Shown: positions 9,419-17,652 of the stretch, in pieces
Layout: each line of letters opens with the position of its first letter
Numbering within the stretch: position 1 is the first letter of the stretch
Assembly (NCBI GenBank): GCA_030673645.1
Contig: DAOVIO010000008.1
Span: forward strand, 1-64,000
Reading direction: 5' to 3'
Length of the DNA stretch: 64,000 bases
From: JAGLSB01 sp023135955
GTDB taxonomy: Bacteria > Bacteroidota > Bacteroidia > Bacteroidales > GCA-2748055
The notes under the pieces: model-generated
What the model saw: only the letters and a program-made list of their open reading frames with translations
Told to the model about the DNA's origin: nothing
The model's database searches: none
Program-made: the position numbers and the translations under genes

Positions 9419-10222
9419 TCACAAATAAATATTAAAAGAAAGTCCGACCCTAAATGGATTAACAGAATGATTACCTGCCGGGTTGTCATATATCCAGCCC
9501 GGATTAAAAAGACTTATATATTTATCATAAATCACAGGACTTGAGATATCAGTAAAAATTGAAATACCAAAGACATCATCGCCTTCTTCATTTTCCTTTA
9601 TAAGATCTATCCCTAATAGGTAAGAAAGTCCCAGTGCAGTTAAGTGTGAAGCTCCATAAGAATTGCTTCCATTGTTATTTGAGAAATCTATCGCCGAAGA
9701 GTATGTTCCTCCTGTAATTCCAATCCACACATTAACATTCTGTATACTGTAATTGTATTTAATTGCAGCTCGAATAGCCACTACATTGCTTGTACGGAGT
9801 ACATCTTCATCAAAAATATCAGTAAATCTATCTGTATTCCCTGATTCTTCAAGTACCCAATCGGAAGTAGAGCGTTGGCCTTTTAGGGCTACATGTACAG
9901 AATTTGAATAATATCCGCTTAACAAGCCAATCTCAAAATTGCTTTTTGTCTTTTTTATAATTCCCAATTGAGCAAAGAATCCCGGAATAACAACTTCCAT
10001 GTCACTTTCTTTTACAAGATCAGGAGCATTCTCAGGAACCATTGGAACATTTACAATTGAAGGAATCTGATATCCACCCGCAAAAGTAAAATATGTTTTT
10101 TTAACTTTCTCTTTTGAAGGAACAATAACTGTAATGCCTTTTCCATCATCAATCTCTTGCTGTCCACTAGATTCTATGTAGCATGAGAAAGCTAATATGA
10201 CTGAAAGAATTATTAATCTCAT
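9419..10222 (-). CDS. Putative outer-membrane beta-barrel protein, function unknown
   Basis: A 267-residue protein with a signal peptide (about residues 1-20, ending IESSGQ). The mature part is rich in alternating hydrophobic/polar and aromatic strands (YFTFAGGYQI, FEIGLLSGYYSNSV, NVWIGITGGTYSS, YLLGIDLI) and ends in SFNIYL, as expected of a small outer-membrane barrel inserted by the BAM machinery. No enzyme motif is visible. It is alone on the minus strand between secA and the receiver/kinase gene. The barrel call rests on strand pattern only. Confidence 0.55.
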   Translation of the reverse strand: MRLIILSVILAFSCYIESSGQQEIDDGKGITVIVPSKEKVKKTYFTFAGGYQIPSIVNVPMVPENAPDLVKESDMEVVIPGFFAQLGIIKKTKSNFEIGLLSGYYSNSVHVALKGQRSTSDWVLEESGNTDRFTDIFDEDVLRTSNVVAIRAAIKYNYSIQNVNVWIGITGGTYSSAIDFSNNNGSNSYGASHLTALGLSYLLGIDLIKENEEGDDVFGISIFTDISSPVIYDKYISLFNPGWIYDNPAGNHSVNPFRVGLSFNIYL

Positions 10223-10325
10223 GATTTTGTTTATTCAAACTTAGCTAATTCTGATGAAATAATATGAGTTGAACTAGTTTTTAAGTTCATTTCAAGACTT
10301 ATAGATTATTATTGTTATTTTTATT

Positions 10326-10355
10326 TCTTGAATATTTCATAAACCTGTAAATTTG
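10326..10355 (+). promoter_or_regulatory. Putative promoter of the receiver/kinase-ABC transporter operon
   Basis: TTG at 10328-10330, a 17-base spacer and TAAATTTG at 10348-10355 fit the Bacteroidetes -33/-7 pattern, ending 22 bases before the ATG at 10378. Confidence 0.6.
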
Positions 10356-10377
10356 AATTGTTCTTGAATTTAACAAA

Positions 10378-11508
10378 ATGAATAAAGAAGTAAAAGTAAA
10401 AATCAAAGATAAACTCCTTTATGTAGATGATAGTGAGCCAAATCTGGTTCTGTTTAGGGCCACTTTTAAGGATGAATATGATGTATTTATTGCTGAATCT
10501 GCAAAAGAGGGTCTTGAATTACTTAAAGAGCATAAGTTTACTATTCTTGTAACAGATCAGCAAATGCCTGAAATGAAGGGTATTGAATTCCTTGAGATTG
10601 TTGCAGCAGAGATTCCGGAAGTAATGCGATTTATTCTTACAGCATATTCAACCTTCGATGTTCTTGTGGAGGCAATTAATAAAGGTCTCATTTATGGCTA
10701 TTTTAATAAGCCGTTAAAAGTAGAGGAGATAAAAGCTTCCTTTAAAAAGGCTCAGGAAGTATATTATTTGCGGAAAAATAATAAAAATATGATTCTTGAG
10801 TTGGAAAGGGCAAATAATGAATTGTTGGAAATTGATAAGTCTAGGACTAAATACCTTAAGGAGACCACCAACCAGATTAGAAAGCCAATTAGTAAGATAA
10901 TGAGCACCGTTCATATGCTTAAAGATCGGGTTGAGTCAAAAGATCTTAATGAACTGATTCCGTATCTCGATTCGGCAGTTTCAAAACTAGAGAGCTTTGC
11001 TTATGCATCTGAACAGCTTTCATTATTAAGAGATGATACCATAAAGCTTAAATTTGAAAAAATTTCATTAAAGGAATTGGTCGAGATTAGTATTATTGAA
11101 AATCGACCTGCCTTAAAGGAAAAAGAGATTAAAATAGATATAAGTGAAAAATTTGATAATATTTCAATAAATGGAGAATACAACCTGCTAACATATTGTT
11201 TATCAAGAGTTTTAATAAATTCAGTTTTGCATACGGAAAGTCAGGGTAATTTAATTATTAAGCTTGATAATATTGGGAATAATATCTTATGTGAATTTAT
11301 TGATCCTGGGGAGAATTATACTGAAAAAGCTATTGAAGAATTAACTCATTTGTACAAAGAAAAATCCGAAATCTCTTCAATGAGTTCAGGAATAGAGACA
11401 CTGCTAGTTGTTAATATTTTGCATGTTCATAAAGCTGAGATCAGTTTGAAGAAGAATGAAGATGAGACCTTTTCAACTATTTTGACTTTTCCAGGTTTAA
11501 AAGCTTGA
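10378..11508 (+). CDS. Receiver domain fused to a degenerate histidine kinase
   Basis: A 376-residue soluble protein. Residues 10-130 are a receiver with DD at 17-18, phosphoacceptor D60 in LVTDQQMPEMKG, and K111 in YFNKPLK. The C-terminal half has the layout of HisKA plus HATPase, but the H-box reads TTNQIRKPISKIM: the phosphoacceptor histidine is replaced by asparagine (N165). The ATP lid is weak (DPGENYTE, then MSSGIETLLVVN in place of the GTGLGL lid). It therefore looks like a pseudokinase that transmits the receiver's state without phosphotransfer; this is inference from the missing residues. It begins an apparent operon with the ABC transporter 53 bp downstream, suggesting that it regulates that transporter. 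Confidence 0.75.
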   Translation: MNKEVKVKIKDKLLYVDDSEPNLVLFRATFKDEYDVFIAESAKEGLELLKEHKFTILVTDQQMPEMKGIEFLEIVAAEIPEVMRFILTAYSTFDVLVEAINKGLIYGYFNKPLKVEEIKASFKKAQEVYYLRKNNKNMILELERANNELLEIDKSRTKYLKETTNQIRKPISKIMSTVHMLKDRVESKDLNELIPYLDSAVSKLESFAYASEQLSLLRDDTIKLKFEKISLKELVEISIIENRPALKEKEIKIDISEKFDNISINGEYNLLTYCLSRVLINSVLHTESQGNLIIKLDNIGNNILCEFIDPGENYTEKAIEELTHLYKEKSEISSMSSGIETLLVVNILHVHKAEISLKKNEDETFSTILTFPGLKA

Positions 11509-11561
11509 TAATAATCAGAAAGTAAATTAGCAAGTAGGATTAAGCTCATAATAAAAGCGAT

Positions 11562-14500
11562 ATGACCGACTCAATGCTTAAAGCTATAATGAAGCTATTT
11601 GCTATCCTTGCAAGTATAAACAAGGATGTTGCTCAGGTAATCTCACGTAATTTTGTAGAATCATTTCTTAGGACTCAGTTCACTGATAAAATTGTTGATG
11701 AATCAATTCTTATTTTCAATAAAGAGATAGATAGACTAGAAAGACTTGCTGGACTTAATGATACCAAAAGGACTTCTGCAATGTCGGTTAAAATATTAAC
11801 CATTTGTAATCATATTAATCTTGAGCTTCATATAAAAAATAAATTCCTGATATTATTAAGCTTGATTAAATTTTCAAAATATTTTGATGATCAAGCTGAT
11901 TCTGATTCTGATTTCAAACAAGCGATAAGTGACACCGTTAAAACTATCTCACAAGAGTTAGCTATACGAGAAAATGAATACGAAAATTGTAAAGCGTTTA
12001 TATCGGATAAATTTTATCGGGTTCCGGAAAAGGAAAAACTATTTGTTGTTAGTGATGAGAGTAACTTTAGTTTTGACAAAATAAATCATCTGTATAGAGA
12101 AAATATTGAGATTCAGATTTTCTTTCTGAAAATACAACAAGCAGATTTATATTTATTTTATTTTTGGGGGAGCGGAAAGATTGAATTTGCAGGAAAAATT
12201 ATACATCCTAATCATGTTTATTTTTTTGCAAAAGGTCAGGCTTTAAAAATTGAAGGAGTTAATACTGTCTATTATATCGACATCCTTAACGGATTCAGAA
12301 ATAGATTAATTACAGAGCATGTCAGCTTTATTGCAAAAAACATTGAATTCCGGTATCCTAAAAGTAATAATGGAATTCATAAATTAAATTTTAAAGCTGA
12401 ATCAGGTGAACTTATTGGGATAATGGGTGGCAGCGGGACAGGTAAATCTACGCTTATCAGACTTTTAAGTGGGAATTTTGCTCCCGATGAGGGAAATATA
12501 TACATTAATGGTCATGATTTGATTAAAAGCGAATCGAAAATTAAAGGAATTATAGGCTATGTTCCTCAGGGCGACATGTTAATCGAGGATTTAACAGTTT
12601 ACGAAAACTTGTATTACAATGCAAAATTATGCCTTGGTAACCTAAATGATAATCAAATACATGAAACTGTTTCTAATGCCCTGAATAAGTTTGATCTGTT
12701 TTATGTAAAAGATCTTAAAGTTGGTTCTCCTATAAATAAATTTATTAGCGGTGGTCAGAGAAAAAGGCTCAACATTGCTCTGGAGTTAATAATTGAGCCA
12801 TATTTATTATTTGCTGATGAACCAACATCGGGGCTATCCTCCTCCGATTCTGAAAATGTTATGCACCTCTTAAAAGAGCATGCCAATCAGGGAAAAATTG
12901 TAATACTTAACATTCATCAACCTTCATCGGAATTATTTAAGATGTTGGATAAATTATTAATCTTAGATAAAGGTGGTTATCCTGTCTATTTAGGAAATCC
13001 CATAGATGCTTTTTCATATCTGAAGGAAATGGCCAGCAGGGTAGATGCCTCTGAAATTGAATGTTTATCCTGTGGAAACGTTCAAACAGATGATGTATTG
13101 AAAGTAATTGAAACAAAAAACGTAAATGAGTTTGGCGAATTTACAACTGAAAGGTTAATTCCTTCGGAAAAATGGTATTCATTATTTTTAAAAAATATTC
13201 AGGATAAAATACCACTAAAAACAGAATTAAAAGAAATCCCAGCTCTGAAATTTAAGTCGCCAGGAGTTTTTAAACAATTTCTAATTTATAGTAAAAGAAA
13301 TTTCTTCACTAAACTTGCCGATAAGCAATTTCTGATTTTCTCTTTATCTATAGCTCCTGTTCTTGCTTTTATTATTGGATTCTTTACTAAATATGTAAGT
13401 GGTGATGGTAATGACGCCACAGAATACGTATTTAGAAATAATGAGAACCTACCAGCCTATATTTTCATGGCTGTTATATTTGCACTGTTTGTCGGATTAA
13501 TTATTAGTGCAGAAGAAATAATAAAAGACAGGCAAATTCTAATCAGAGAAAAGTTTTTAAATCTCAGCAGGGTTTCATATTTAAATTCTAAAATTATTTT
13601 TTTGTTCAGTCTTACTGCACTTCAAATGTTTGTATTTGTAGTTATTGGGAATGGAATCCTTGAGGTAAAAAACTTGAATTTTAGTTATTGGCTGGTTTTA
13701 TTTTCAACAAGTAGTTTTGCTGTAATGCTTGGACTTAATATTTCATCAGGACTTAAATCGGTTGTTGCTATATATATAAATATCCCATTTATTTTGGTCC
13801 CGTTAATATTACTTTCCGGTGTTATTGTAAAATATGATAAACTGCATTATAAAGTGTCTTCTGCTGAATACGTGCCTGTTTCAGGAGATCTGATGGCATC
13901 GAGATGGGCATATGAGGCTTTAGTTGTAAATCAATTTAAAAATAATAATTACGAAAAATATTTTTATGATATAAACAAAGAATCTTCTAATCTCTTATAT
14001 GAACTAAACTTTCTTATCCCGGCCATAAACAATAAAATATATGATTATGAGAGATATTTAATAAAGGAGAAAGGATCTGAAAATTATTTTAATTGTTTGT
14101 CGATCCTGGAAAATGCGATCGTGGAAATTGAAGGTATTGAGTTTGATGATTACACAATCGATGAACCAGTAATATCTATTGACGCTGAGAAACTTAAATT
14201 GGATATTGAAATTAAACGAAGTTTCCTTATTATAGAAACAAACATACTTGCGGCTGATAAGGATGAAATTATTAACAAACTTATTAATTCGGGTACTGCA
14301 TTAGAAGAAATTGTAAAACTCAAATCAGAAAATTATAATAAAACAATTGCCGATCTGGTATTAAATAATAATGAACTTATTAAGATAAAAGAGCAAGGTG
14401 AAAAACTTATAAGAAAAGATAGTCCAATATACTATTATCCTTCTTCTGACTATGGGAGGGCACATTTCTATTCTGATATTAAAAGAATAGGCAAATGGGA

Positions 14501-14621
14501 TATCGATACATTATGGTTCAATATATCTATATTGTGGCTTATGACTTTAGTATTATATTTATCATTGATAACAGATTTTCTAAAAAAAATGATTAATTTG
14601 CTTAATCGCTCGTACAAATAA
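11562..14621 (+). CDS. Large ABCG-like ABC transporter, ATPase and permease fused
   Basis: A 1,019-residue half-transporter of the ABCG/ABC-2 kind. Residues 1-170 are helical and recall TerB-like N-terminal domains seen on related Bacteroidetes proteins. An FHA-like or cyclic-nucleotide-like beta segment precedes the ATPase. The ATPase shows Walker A GGSGTGKST near residue 287, signature ISGGQRKRLN near 395 and Walker B LLFADEPTSGLSSSD near 420. The membrane part has hydrophobic helices at about 595-770, then a long soluble insert (about 770-975) and a last helix near 985-1005. A CxxC pair (ECLSCGN) lies between the two parts. The substrate is unknown. Neighbours are a receiver/pseudokinase upstream and two exported proteins downstream, suggesting an envelope function. 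Confidence 0.8.
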   Translation: MTDSMLKAIMKLFAILASINKDVAQVISRNFVESFLRTQFTDKIVDESILIFNKEIDRLERLAGLNDTKRTSAMSVKILTICNHINLELHIKNKFLILLSLIKFSKYFDDQADSDSDFKQAISDTVKTISQELAIRENEYENCKAFISDKFYRVPEKEKLFVVSDESNFSFDKINHLYRENIEIQIFFLKIQQADLYLFYFWGSGKIEFAGKIIHPNHVYFFAKGQALKIEGVNTVYYIDILNGFRNRLITEHVSFIAKNIEFRYPKSNNGIHKLNFKAESGELIGIMGGSGTGKSTLIRLLSGNFAPDEGNIYINGHDLIKSESKIKGIIGYVPQGDMLIEDLTVYENLYYNAKLCLGNLNDNQIHETVSNALNKFDLFYVKDLKVGSPINKFISGGQRKRLNIALELIIEPYLLFADEPTSGLSSSDSENVMHLLKEHANQGKIVILNIHQPSSELFKMLDKLLILDKGGYPVYLGNPIDAFSYLKEMASRVDASEIECLSCGNVQTDDVLKVIETKNVNEFGEFTTERLIPSEKWYSLFLKNIQDKIPLKTELKEIPALKFKSPGVFKQFLIYSKRNFFTKLADKQFLIFSLSIAPVLAFIIGFFTKYVSGDGNDATEYVFRNNENLPAYIFMAVIFALFVGLIISAEEIIKDRQILIREKFLNLSRVSYLNSKIIFLFSLTALQMFVFVVIGNGILEVKNLNFSYWLVLFSTSSFAVMLGLNISSGLKSVVAIYINIPFILVPLILLSGVIVKYDKLHYKVSSAEYVPVSGDLMASRWAYEALVVNQFKNNNYEKYFYDINKESSNLLYELNFLIPAINNKIYDYERYLIKEKGSENYFNCLSILENAIVEIEGIEFDDYTIDEPVISIDAEKLKLDIEIKRSFLIIETNILAADKDEIINKLINSGTALEEIVKLKSENYNKTIADLVLNNNELIKIKEQGEKLIRKDSPIYYYPSSDYGRAHFYSDIKRIGKWDIDTLWFNISILWLMTLVLYLSLITDFLKKMINLLNRSYK

Positions 14622-14743
14622 AAATATTCGAATTTTGCTATGCAATTTTAATATTGAGAGGAGTGAAATTAGTAATTATCCTAAGAAGCTAGATAACTAA
14701 TTAAATACAGTTAATTATATGGCTTCTGTCAAATATCAATAAT

Positions 14744-15655
14744 ATGAAAATATTTATAAAAAACTTTCTATGGATGATGATCGGGCTAATTATGATAATT
14801 GGATTTTCATCTTGTACCAACACAGGAAAAGAAACTAATAACGGCAATAGAGAGCAAATTGAAGATTTAAGCAATTCTGAAACAGACTCATATGATGATG
14901 AATTGACATTTTTTCTTCTACCATCGCCTGGTGAAATTATCGAAAGGTTAAAAGAAGCTAATATTGTATATGGAAAGAAATTTACCAATCCGATATCTAA
15001 TAGTAATAATTATATTGGTTTACAATCTCAAGCTTTAAATCTGGGTATTTATGTTACCGATATGGCTTATTCAGCTGTTTTTACTAGATCCGCAGAGACC
15101 ATTGAATATCTCAATATTATTCAAACTATGGGTAATGAAATTAATATTTCTTCTAGCGCTTTTAAATCACTGGTAGAAAGGTCAAAGGCGAATATTGGTA
15201 ATATGGATTCATTAATTCTTATCTCAAACGATGCCTTTTATAATATGATTGATTTTCTGGAATCAGGTGGTAAGGAAAATATTATTTCTCTCATCTCTGC
15301 AGGAGCCTACCTTGAAAGCATATATTTAGCAGTATGTTCCGTTGAAGAATATGAAGCAGATAACGATATTTTAAACCAGATAATGGACCTGAAATATCCT
15401 CTGGATAATTTGAGGGAACGTGCCTCAATAATAAAAAACGATCCTAGTATTACCCAAACCATTACTTTTCTTAATAAGATTGATTCAATATTTAGTGAAT
15501 TCAATATTATCGATGAAGAAATGGAGGTGACTGAGACGAATGAAGGTGGAATTAATATTAGTGGTGGTGAGTTAATTAGGTTGAATGAAGATGATTTTCT
15601 ATTATTGAAAAATAAAATAATGGAAATGCGAAACTCTATTGTGAAAATAAAGTAA
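14744..15655 (+). CDS. Lipoprotein of unknown function
   Basis: A 303-residue protein with a lipoprotein signal (hydrophobic stretch then FSSCTNTG, lipidation at about C24), so it should be anchored in the cell envelope. The mature part is mostly helical (LQSQALNLGIYVTDMAYSAV, LESIYLAVCSVEEYEAD) and has no recognisable catalytic motif. It follows the ABC transporter by 122 bp and precedes a secreted protein by 12 bp, so a shared envelope process is likely. I do not recognise a named family with certainty. Confidence 0.65.
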   Translation: MKIFIKNFLWMMIGLIMIIGFSSCTNTGKETNNGNREQIEDLSNSETDSYDDELTFFLLPSPGEIIERLKEANIVYGKKFTNPISNSNNYIGLQSQALNLGIYVTDMAYSAVFTRSAETIEYLNIIQTMGNEINISSSAFKSLVERSKANIGNMDSLILISNDAFYNMIDFLESGGKENIISLISAGAYLESIYLAVCSVEEYEADNDILNQIMDLKYPLDNLRERASIIKNDPSITQTITFLNKIDSIFSEFNIIDEEMEVTETNEGGINISGGELIRLNEDDFLLLKNKIMEMRNSIVKIK

Positions 15656-15667
15656 AAAATTGATAAA

Positions 15668-16135
15668 ATGTATATGAAGAATTTAATATATATTGGGATA
15701 ATATTTACCCTTAGCTTCTCTGTTATTGCTGAGACTAAAGCACAGAATTGTAAGAAGTTCCACCTTTATAGTTATTGTATGCAGAGTCCTGGCCCAAAAT
15801 ATAAGATGGAGGGGCAATCAAGAAGTAATATTATTGGTCTGGGGGATAAATTAATTTATAGTGTTGTATTCTATGGAGAAAGGCATTATCAACTTTACTT
15901 TTGTGCAAGTAAAGAGTTTGTGCCAATTCATTATGTTTTACGCGATGCTAATACAAATGAACTTATATATGACAATAAGAAAGACGACTATGTTGAAACA
16001 ATAGAGCTTAATATTGAAAATACAAGTCGAATAAAAATTGAAGTATCTGTCCTTGGATCAGAACAAGATAGAGAAACATTAGATGAATATTTTGGATGTT
16101 TGGGATTCCTAATGCTATATAAGAAAGCCTCCTAA
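15668..16135 (+). CDS. Small exported protein of unknown function
   Basis: A 155-residue protein with a signal peptide (residues 1-25, ending ETKAQN). The mature domain has five cysteines (NCKKFHLYSYC, YFCAS, YFGCLGF) and a beta-rich pattern (KLIYSVVFYGERHYQLYFC), suggesting a compact periplasmic domain. It follows the lipoprotein gene by 12 bp and is probably co-transcribed with it. No function can be assigned. Confidence 0.6.
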   Translation: MYMKNLIYIGIIFTLSFSVIAETKAQNCKKFHLYSYCMQSPGPKYKMEGQSRSNIIGLGDKLIYSVVFYGERHYQLYFCASKEFVPIHYVLRDANTNELIYDNKKDDYVETIELNIENTSRIKIEVSVLGSEQDRETLDEYFGCLGFLMLYKKAS

Positions 16136-16160
16136 ACTAAACTGTTCTAAAATAATAATT

Positions 16161-17042
16161 CTAAAAATTTTCCAATAGTTTGTCAACGCGGTTAAATAAT
16201 GACTCACTAGCCTTTATAAGTGGAAGTCTTACTTTATCAGTGCAAATATCTGCTCGACTAAGAAAAGCTTTTACTCCTGCAGGATTCCCCTCTGCGAACA
16301 TTGCATCAATAACAGGAATCATCGTATAATGAATTTTCCTCGATTCCTCTATCTTATTTGAAAGAGCTAATCTAACCATTTCTGAAAATGCTTTCGGAAA
16401 AGCATTGCCAACTACAGAAATTACTCCCGACCCCCCCAGGCTTATCATAGGAAAAGTAATTGCGTCATCACCCGACACAACATGAAAATTCTTTGGTTTA
16501 TTTCTGATTATCTCCATAATCTGAGCGAAGTCACCAGAAGCTTCCTTAATTGCTACAATATTCTCAAATTCATTTGCCAGCTTAAGACAAGTTTCGGTAG
16601 AAATATTTGAACTGGTTCTTCCAGGTACATTATATAGAACTACTGGTAATGGGGAAGCCTGTGAAACAGCTTTGAAATGTTCGTAAATACCCTCCTGGGT
16701 AGGTTTGTTATAATAAGGTGCAACAGACAATATCCCATCAATACTACTGAAGTCATAGTTTGAAATGTCCCGTACCAGTGCATTAGTATCATTTCCTCCC
16801 ATTCCTATAATAATCGGGACTCTATGCGCATTAATCTTAATTATCGCCCTAACAACATCTTCCTTTTCTTTGGATGATAGAACAGGCGTTTCAGCCGTAG
16901 TGCCCAGAGCAACCAGATATTCAACTCCTCCATTAATTACATGATTGACTAATTTTTCAAGAGAATCAAAATCAATTTCACCACTATCTGTAAATGGAGT
17001 AACGAGTGCAACCCCTGTTCCTCTAAAATTAATCTCTGCCAT
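16161..17042 (-). CDS. dapA: 4-hydroxy-tetrahydrodipicolinate synthase
   Basis: Condenses pyruvate with aspartate semialdehyde in the diaminopimelate/lysine pathway in the cytoplasm. The 293 residues are normal length. The Schiff-base lysine is K166 in NIVAIKEASGD; the catalytic tyrosine Y137 is in VVLYNVPGRTS; the substrate loop GTTAETP is at about 47-53; VSGDDA and GGSGVISV are also conserved. It is the last gene of a minus-strand cluster ligA-DUF6913-dapA that recurs in Bacteroidetes, with a 20-base gap to the preceding gene. Aspartate semialdehyde is also the likely substrate of the homocysteine module at 61411-63714. Confidence 0.96.
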   Translation of the reverse strand: MAEINFRGTGVALVTPFTDSGEIDFDSLEKLVNHVINGGVEYLVALGTTAETPVLSSKEKEDVVRAIIKINAHRVPIIIGMGGNDTNALVRDISNYDFSSIDGILSVAPYYNKPTQEGIYEHFKAVSQASPLPVVLYNVPGRTSSNISTETCLKLANEFENIVAIKEASGDFAQIMEIIRNKPKNFHVVSGDDAITFPMISLGGSGVISVVGNAFPKAFSEMVRLALSNKIEESRKIHYTMIPVIDAMFAEGNPAGVKAFLSRADICTDKVRLPLIKASESLFNRVDKLLENF

Positions 17043-17062
17043 AAGGTATATTTATTTTTATT

Positions 17063-17611
17063 TTATTCCGATTTATTTAGCATCGAAACATAATTAATAA
17101 CTTGTTCCAAAAGGTACTTTACTGAATTGTCTTGTTCAATGTTTATCATCATATCCAGATCATTTTCACCTTCTCTGAATTTCCCAACTTTAAATTGGGC
17201 GCTGGAAAGACTGATAATGTATGAAGAAGTTATATGATCGCTTAAACTCAGATCAAATAATATATCAAATTTCTTTGCTATAAAATCTTCAGCAATTTGA
17301 TCTTTAGGACGAAATTTCCAATCAAGATCACTATTACTTAAGACATTACATGCATCCCATAATAATAACTCGCCAGGAACTTCATCTGAATTTATATAGC
17401 ACAAAATTTCAGTTTTAATTTTATTGTATTCTAATCGATTACAGAAGTGCCTGATTTTCCCTAATGATTCCGTATCATTACAATCAAAGAATATCCCAAC
17501 CGATTTTGCAGTAGAAAAATTATAAACTTTACGGTTTCTTACAAGTGATTTCTTCTTCTTTCGAATACTAAACCTTGTAAGTGATTTTCTGGGCTTAACA
17601 AATATTTTCAC
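17063..17611 (-). CDS. DUF6913 family protein
   Basis: A 182-residue cytoplasmic protein beginning with a very basic stretch (KPRKSLTRFSIRKKKKS) and then an alpha/beta domain (SVGIFFDCNDTESLGKIRHF, DILFDLSLSDHITSSYIISL). This corresponds to the Bacteroidetes-specific DUF6913 family, which regularly sits between ligA and dapA. No enzymatic residue is evident. The gaps of 41 bases to ligA and 20 bases to dapA support one transcript. Function is unknown. Confidence 0.75.
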   Translation of the reverse strand: MKIFVKPRKSLTRFSIRKKKKSLVRNRKVYNFSTAKSVGIFFDCNDTESLGKIRHFCNRLEYNKIKTEILCYINSDEVPGELLLWDACNVLSNSDLDWKFRPKDQIAEDFIAKKFDILFDLSLSDHITSSYIISLSSAQFKVGKFREGENDLDMMINIEQDNSVKYLLEQVINYVSMLNKSE

Positions 17612-17652
17612 AATTCAAAAATACTAATTTTACGCTGAAATAGCTACTTTCT

